A stretch of DNA of 64,000 nucleotides from Spongiactinospora sp. TRM90649 (GTDB lineage: Bacteria; Actinomycetota; Actinomycetes; Streptosporangiales; Streptosporangiaceae). The DNA lies in the NCBI RefSeq assembly GCF_029382225.1, contig NZ_JARLTC010000026.1:62001-126000 (forward strand), in the 5' to 3' direction. The translations under genes and the position numbers were made by a program. Below the pieces are notes generated by a model. The model saw only the letters and a list, made by a program, of their open reading frames with translations. It searched no databases and had not been told where the DNA came from. Positions within the stretch are counted from its first letter, which is position 1; each line of letters begins with the position of its first letter. Below are positions 59,926 through 64,000 of the stretch, in pieces.

Positions 59926-60723
59926 TCACTCCTGGTCGAGGGCCCTGCGCAGGGTCGCGAGGAAGGCCCGCAGGTCGTCCGGCCCCGCCCCGTCGAGCAC
60001 CCGCCGCATGACCGCGGCACCGACCACCGCGCCGTCGGCGTACCGGCCGGCCTCCCGCGCCTGGTCGGGCGTGGAAATGCCAAATCCTAGCAAGACAGGC
60101 CGGTCGTCGGCCTGCCTGAGCCGCGCGGTCAGCTCCGCCGCCGAGGCGGCGAGGGCGGCCCGCTCGCCGGTGGTGCCCATCACCGACACCGCGTAGACGA
60201 ATCCGCGGCTGCGGCGCGCGATCTCGGCCAGCCTCGGGGGCGGCGTCGACGGCGACGCCAGCAGGACCAGTTCGACCCCGGCGGCGTCGGCCACGTCCAT
60301 CAGCTCGTCCGCCTCGTGCAGCGGCAGATCGGGCACGATCAGACCGCCGACACCGGCCCCGCGCAGCGCGGCGCAGAACGCCTCAGGCCCGTCGTGCAGC
60401 ACCAGGTTGTAGTAGGTGCTGGCGACCAGCGGCACGCCCGGATCCGGGACCTCGGCCAGGTCGGCGAGGATCCGGCGGGTGCTCGCCCCCCGGGCCAGCG
60501 CCGTCTCGCTCGCCCGCTGGATGGTGACGCCGTCGAGCGTGGGGTCGGAGAACGGCAGGCCGACCTCGATCGCGTCCGCGCCTGCTTCGGCGAACGCCTT
60601 CAGGTAACCCGTCCAGCCGGGCGTGACGCCCCCGGTGATGTACGGCATGAGCAGACCACGACCGGTGTCCCGGCGAGCACGCAGGTGGCGTTCCACCGCG
60701 CCCGGCGCGAGGATGTTCGTCAC
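59926..60723 (-). CDS. trpA: Tryptophan synthase alpha chain, 265 aa
   Basis: TIM barrel with LMPYITGGVTPGW, catalytic Glu53 in DAIEVGLPFSDP and Asp64 in PTLDG, and GFGISTPDQARE at the phosphate site. It splits indole-3-glycerol phosphate into indole and glyceraldehyde-3-phosphate and passes indole to TrpB. Its ATG overlaps the trpB stop by 4 nt. Catalytic residues are intact, so the pair should work. The rest of the trp genes are not in this window. Confidence 0.92.
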   Translation of the reverse strand: MTNILAPGAVERHLRARRDTGRGLLMPYITGGVTPGWTGYLKAFAEAGADAIEVGLPFSDPTLDGVTIQRASETALARGASTRRILADLAEVPDPGVPLVASTYYNLVLHDGPEAFCAALRGAGVGGLIVPDLPLHEADELMDVADAAGVELVLLASPSTPPPRLAEIARRSRGFVYAVSVMGTTGERAALAASAAELTARLRQADDRPVLLGFGISTPDQAREAGRYADGAVVGAAVMRRVLDGAGPDDLRAFLATLRRALDQE

Positions 60724-61880
60724 ACCAGCTCCTTCAGGGTGGAGATGTCCTTGTCGCCCCGGCCGGACAGCGTCATCAGAACGGTCGATCCGGAGGGCAG
60801 TTCGTCGCTGCCCGCCGCGCGGAGCACCCAGGCGAGGGCGTGCGCCGATTCGAGTGCCGGGACGATGCCCTCGGTGCGCGCCAGCCGTACCGCCGCGCCG
60901 ACCGCCTCCTCGTCGCTCGCCGTGACGTACCGGGCGCGGCCCAGGTCGCGCAGGTGGGCGTGCTCGGGACCGACCCCCGGGTAGTCAAGCCCGGCGGCGA
61001 TGGAATGCGCCTCGACGATCTGCCCGTCGTCGTCCTGTAGGAACAGTGAGCGGCAGCCGTGCAGCACCCCGAGCGTGCCACGGGCCGCTCCGGCTCCGCC
61101 CTCGGCCTCGACTCCGACGAACCGCGCCGGCGTGTCGGCGAAACCGGCGAACGTGCCGGCCGCGTTGGAGCCGCCGCCGACGCACGCGACCACGTGGTCC
61201 GGCACGCCGATCGGCAGCTCGGTGGCGCACTGCCCGCGCGCCTCGTCGCCGATGACCCGCTGGAACTCCCTGACCATCCAGGGGTACGGATCCGGCCCGA
61301 TGACCGAGCCGATGCAGTAGTGGGAGTCGCGGGTGGCGCCCACCCAGTGCCGCATGGCCTCGCTGGTCGCGTCCTTGAGCGTACGGCTGCCGGTGGTGAC
61401 CGGGACCACCTCCGCGCCCAGCATGCGCATCCGGAAGACGTTCAGCGCCTGCCGTTCGATGTCGCGCTCGCCCATGAAGACCGTCGCCTCAAGCCCGAGC
61501 AGCGCGGCGGCGGTCGCGGTGGCCACCCCGTGCTGGCCCGCCCCCGTCTCGGCGATCAGCCTGCGCCGCCCCATCCGCGCGGCGAGCAGGGCCTGCCCGA
61601 GCACATTGTTGATCTTGTGCGACCCGGTGTGCGTGAGGTCCTCCCGCTTGAGGTAGAGCCGCACGCCCAACTCCCCCGACAACCGCCGGGCCGGCGTGAG
61701 CGGAGTCGGCCGCCCGGCGTGCAACGCGAGCAACTCCGCCAGACCACCACGAAACCCCGGATCCCCCCAAGCCTCCCGAAACGCCTCCCCGACCTCACGA
61801 CACGCCTCCACCAACGACTCCGGCGCGTACCGCCCCCCATACTCCCCGAACCGCCCCCGCACCCCCGGCGCATCTCGCAT
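60720..61880 (-). CDS. trpB: Tryptophan synthase beta chain, 386 aa
   Basis: PLP enzyme of the TrpB1 type: FGEYGGRYAPESLVEA at the N-terminus, Schiff-base Lys89 in HTGSHKINN, AETGAGQHGVATA, and the phosphate loop CVGGGSNAAGTFAG. It joins indole and serine to tryptophan in a complex with TrpA. ATG 61880 is supported by GAGGTGGG and by the normal TrpB1 N-terminus; a longer reading from 61958 would cross the promoter repeats. First gene of trpB-trpA-gntR. Confidence 0.92.
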   Translation of the reverse strand: MRDAPGVRGRFGEYGGRYAPESLVEACREVGEAFREAWGDPGFRGGLAELLALHAGRPTPLTPARRLSGELGVRLYLKREDLTHTGSHKINNVLGQALLAARMGRRRLIAETGAGQHGVATATAAALLGLEATVFMGERDIERQALNVFRMRMLGAEVVPVTTGSRTLKDATSEAMRHWVGATRDSHYCIGSVIGPDPYPWMVREFQRVIGDEARGQCATELPIGVPDHVVACVGGGSNAAGTFAGFADTPARFVGVEAEGGAGAARGTLGVLHGCRSLFLQDDDGQIVEAHSIAAGLDYPGVGPEHAHLRDLGRARYVTASDEEAVGAAVRLARTEGIVPALESAHALAWVLRAAGSDELPSGSTVLMTLSGRGDKDISTLKELV

Positions 61881-61894
61881 CTCACACCCACCTC

Positions 61895-61924
61895 GTTCTA
61901 TAACTCTGACGAGAGTTCTATAAC
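61895..61924. promoter_or_regulatory. Two identical GTTCTATAAC repeats, probable GntR operator of trpBA
   Basis: GTTCTATAAC at 61895-61904 and 61915-61924, start-to-start 20 bp (two helix turns), 15-45 nt before trpB. Each is a half-palindrome (GTT...AAC). On the trpB strand TATAGAAC could also serve as a -10 element. Confidence 0.65.
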
Positions 61925-62019
61925 AGTGAGTGTGCCACGCCCGCTGGGCCCACGCCACACCGCCGTGCTTGATGGATCATCCGGTCAGGGATCCGCCGAT
62001 GAGGGCGGACGGTTGACGG

Positions 62020-62853
62020 TCAGCGGAATCGGGATATGGCGGCTGTGACCTGGTCGAGGAAGTGGAGGGTGGCTGAGGGGGTGTCGGAGGGCGGGGCGAG
62101 GGTGAAGGTGACGGAATCCACATCGATGGCGGCGAGGCGGTGGATCTCGGCGGGGTCGGGGGAGAGGCCGCAGGCGGTGATGGTGATGGAGCGCCCGTGG
62201 TCGGCGAGCCAGGCGCGGGTGCGGGTGATCTCTTCGGGGGTGGTCTTGGCGCGGGGGAGCCAGCCGTCGCCGAAGCGGAGGAGTCGTTGGACGGCCGGAC
62301 GACTCTCGCCGCCGATGAGGATCGGCGGGTGCGGGTGCTGGACCGGCTTGGGCCAGGAGAAGATCGGGTCGAAGTCGACGAACTCGCCGTGGAACTCCGG
62401 CTCGTCGTGGGTCCAGATCTCCTTCAGCGCGGCGAGTTTCTCGTCGAGCACCGCGCCGCGCCGCTCGGGTGGGATGCCGTGGTTGCGGGTCTCCTCCTTG
62501 TTCCACCCGACGCCGACGCCGAGGAGGACGCGGCCGTCGCTGACCCGGTCGAGGGTGGCCACCTCCTTGGCGAGGTGGATGACGTCGCGTTGCGCGGCGA
62601 GCGCGATCGCGGTGCCCAGGCGCAGGCGTGACGTCCTCGCCGCCGCGGCGGCGAGGCCGACGAACGGGTCGTAGGTCCGGTAGTAGTGCGGTGGGAGTTC
62701 CGGGCCGCCCGCCCAGGGCGTCTCCCGGCGGACCGGGATGTGCGAGTGCTCGGTGACCAGGAGGCTGTCGAGGCCGCGTTCCTCGACGGCGCGGGCCAGC
62801 GCCGCGGGGGGCATGGTCTGGTCGGTGATGAAGGTGTCGATGCCGAACTTCAC
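62020..62853 (-). CDS. LLM-class F420-dependent oxidoreductase, 277 aa
   Basis: Luciferase-like TIM barrel: MKFGIDTFITDQTMPPAALA, LLVTEHSHIP, RLRLGTAIALAAQRDVIHLA, and LGVGVGWNKEE. The actinobacterial TIGR03619-type group uses coenzyme F420 rather than FMN; that assignment is by family resemblance. GTG 62853 overlaps the SDR stop by 4 nt (GTGA) and has GGAGG upstream. Forms an operon with the SDR; substrate unknown. Confidence 0.87.
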   Translation of the reverse strand: MKFGIDTFITDQTMPPAALARAVEERGLDSLLVTEHSHIPVRRETPWAGGPELPPHYYRTYDPFVGLAAAAARTSRLRLGTAIALAAQRDVIHLAKEVATLDRVSDGRVLLGVGVGWNKEETRNHGIPPERRGAVLDEKLAALKEIWTHDEPEFHGEFVDFDPIFSWPKPVQHPHPPILIGGESRPAVQRLLRFGDGWLPRAKTTPEEITRTRAWLADHGRSITITACGLSPDPAEIHRLAAIDVDSVTFTLAPPSDTPSATLHFLDQVTAAISRFR

Positions 62854-63665
62854 TGGGCCTCCCCGCCCTGAGCGGGCTGTTCGTCGGGATGGGCGTCTCG
62901 TGCGAACCACGGGTTGCCCGCCAGGAGGCCGCCGTCGACCGGCAGGGTGGCGCCGGTGATCCAGGTGGCTTCGTCAGAGGCCAGGAACAGGACGGCGGCG
63001 GCGATCTCCTCGACCTGGCCGATCCGGCCGGTCGGGTACCAGTGCGCGAGCCGGTCGAGGATGTCCGGGTGGCGTTGCCGGCGCAGTTCCCAGGCCTCGG
63101 TGGCGAACGTCCCGGGGATCACCACGTTCGATCGGATGCCGTGCCGCGCGTACTCGACGGCGATGCTGCGGCTCAGCGATTCCACTCCGGCCTTGGCCGC
63201 GCTGTACGCCGAGGCGCCCACGTAGGTGTGGGCGTTGACCGTGGAGAGGTTGACGATCGCGCCGCGCCGTCGTTCCAGCATCGACGGCAGCACGGCGCGC
63301 GCGCACAGGAACGCGCCTTTGAGGATGACGTCGACGTCGCGCATCCAGTCGTCCAGGTCGGCGTCGAGGATCGAGTCGGGGCACGACGTGAACGCGTTGT
63401 TGACGAGGACATCCATCCCGCCGAAGGTCTTGGACACCGTCTCGGCCATTGCCAGGACCTGATCCGGCCGCCGCACGTCGACGGTGAGCGCCAGGGCTTC
63501 GCCCCCGGCGTCGGTGATCGCGGCGGCGACGGACTCGGCCAGGTCACGGTCTCGATCGGCCACCGCGACCCGGGCGCCCTCCTTGGCCAGGCCGCGCGCG
63601 ATGGCGCCGCCGAGGCCGTTGCCTCCGCCGCCGGTCACGATCGCCGTCCGGTCAAGGAATCTCAT
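62850..63665 (-). CDS. Short-chain dehydrogenase/reductase, 271 aa
   Basis: Classical SDR with a slightly enlarged glycine loop (TGGGGNGLGGAIARGL), Asp in VADRDRDL suggesting NAD(H), VNNAF, Ser in VNLSTVNA, Tyr-x3-Lys in AYSAAKAG, and a C-terminal DGGLLAGNPWF. Family members oxidise sterol or terpenoid alcohols and aromatic diols. First gene of the operon with the LLM protein; divergent from a carboxymuconolactone-decarboxylase-like gene, consistent with a small catabolic cluster cut by the window edge. Confidence 0.87.
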   Translation of the reverse strand: MRFLDRTAIVTGGGGNGLGGAIARGLAKEGARVAVADRDRDLAESVAAAITDAGGEALALTVDVRRPDQVLAMAETVSKTFGGMDVLVNNAFTSCPDSILDADLDDWMRDVDVILKGAFLCARAVLPSMLERRRGAIVNLSTVNAHTYVGASAYSAAKAGVESLSRSIAVEYARHGIRSNVVIPGTFATEAWELRRQRHPDILDRLAHWYPTGRIGQVEEIAAAVLFLASDEATWITGATLPVDGGLLAGNPWFARDAHPDEQPAQGGEAQ

Positions 63666-63721
63666 CGCACGTCCCTCTCATGGTCTTGTCGCAATTCAAT
63701 ATCATGTTATGAAATATGAAT

Positions 63722-63731
63722 ACTGTACAGT
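63722..63731. promoter_or_regulatory. 10-bp palindrome in the AT-rich gap between divergent catabolic genes
   Basis: ACTGTACAGT, perfect, 22 nt before the ATG at 63754, in a markedly AT-rich 90-bp gap. A possible operator for both directions. Confidence 0.4.
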
Positions 63732-63753
63732 GAAACGATAGGTGGATCTTGGT

Positions 63754-64000
63754 ATGAGTGAGCCGGCCGAGAGTGTGGTGGAAGACCTTCGGGCGCGTTG
63801 CCGTGCGGCGCTCGGCTCGTGGGACGAGCGGCTCGACGCGGTCATCGAGCGCGACCCCGGTTACGCCGAAACCTTCGTCGCGCTGGCCGAAGCGGCGGCG
63901 GCCGGCCCGCTCGGCGCCCACGCGAAGACACTGGTGCTGCTGGCCTGCGACGCCGCGATGACGTACCGCAACCGCGAGTCCCTGCCCGCCAGGATCCAGG
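63754..64000 (+). CDS. Carboxymuconolactone decarboxylase/AhpD-like protein, N-terminal part
   Basis: The visible 82 residues contain DPGYAETFVALAEAAAAGPL and GAHAKTLVLLACDAAMTYR, the start of the CMD fold up to the helix that precedes the usual His/Cys active-site region. The gene continues past the window edge. ATG 63754 has GGTGGA upstream. Divergent from the SDR-LLM pair. Confidence 0.75.
   Translation, partial: MSEPAESVVEDLRARCRAALGSWDERLDAVIERDPGYAETFVALAEAAAAGPLGAHAKTLVLLACDAAMTYRNRESLPARIQ

Noticed and set aside
1..64000. tRNA, rRNA, insertion sequences, prophage or attachment sites
   Set aside because: No transposase, integrase, cloverleaf end or ribosomal sequence was recognised on either strand.

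Overview
The window is very GC-rich DNA with a strong G/C third-position bias, GTG and TTG starts alongside ATG, and many 1-4 nt gene overlaps. Its gene content (mostly secreted S1/S8 proteases, DtxR/IdeR-type iron boxes, an F420-type LLM oxidoreductase, WXG100-like proteins, HisKA_3/LuxR two-component pairs, a TNT-type NADase) points to a filamentous actinomycete, most likely of the Streptosporangiales. That placement is inference from gene style, not from a marker gene. I recognised no rRNA, tRNA, CRISPR array, IS element or replication origin.

Layout. 1-715: a MerR regulator broken by one base, coupled to a partial DinB-like gene. 1017-6983: a large secreted subtilase and two tandem paralogous secreted S1 proteases. 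7666-9809: MarR, SDR and an MmyB-type XRE regulator. 9963-12885: a large gene of unknown function, frameshifted by an exact 14-bp tandem duplication, with a lipoprotein and a WXG100-like small protein. 12931-14512: a quinone-oxidoreductase-type gene, then two gene fragments (amidohydrolase, P450) meeting tail to tail. 14609-18760: a siderophore-type iron ABC transporter with iron boxes. 19024-20671: small secreted, zinc-ribbon and SnoaL-like genes.

21247-30847 is a polymorphic toxin locus: a protein of about 3,050 residues with a SpvB-like domain, calcium-type DxNxDG repeats, YD/RHS repeats and RHS core, a Hint autoprocessing domain and a C-terminal deaminase-like toxin. A hairpin and a candidate immunity gene follow, then another secreted protease (30981-32408).

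32432-45080 reads as one metabolic block: an S58/P1 aminopeptidase with TetR, an APC permease, a PucR regulator, a CoA-acylating semialdehyde dehydrogenase, a class III omega-aminotransferase and a branched-chain-type ABC importer with fused LivH-LivM. I infer uptake and breakdown of beta-alanine, beta-alanyl peptides or similar omega-amino acids to acetyl- or propionyl-CoA.

45093-54846: a hypothetical gene, a two-component system, a DUF2306 protein with a repeat-rich tail, an oxidoreductase, a STAS protein, then a stress group (DUF4383, Hsp20, a broken wax-ester synthase, a two-domain universal stress protein, CBS-BON and CBS proteins) resembling the mycobacterial dormancy set. 55229-55954 is a secreted TNT-domain NADase-like toxin. 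56231-59160: a second two-component system, a membrane protein and a protease remnant. 59161-61880 is a free-standing trpB-trpA pair with its own GntR regulator and a double repeat before trpB. The window ends with an LLM oxidoreductase/SDR pair and a divergent carboxymuconolactone-decarboxylase-like gene cut by the window edge.

A recurring feature is short tandem duplication (9, 12, 14 and 17 bp units) inside or at the ends of genes, once with a frame-breaking result.
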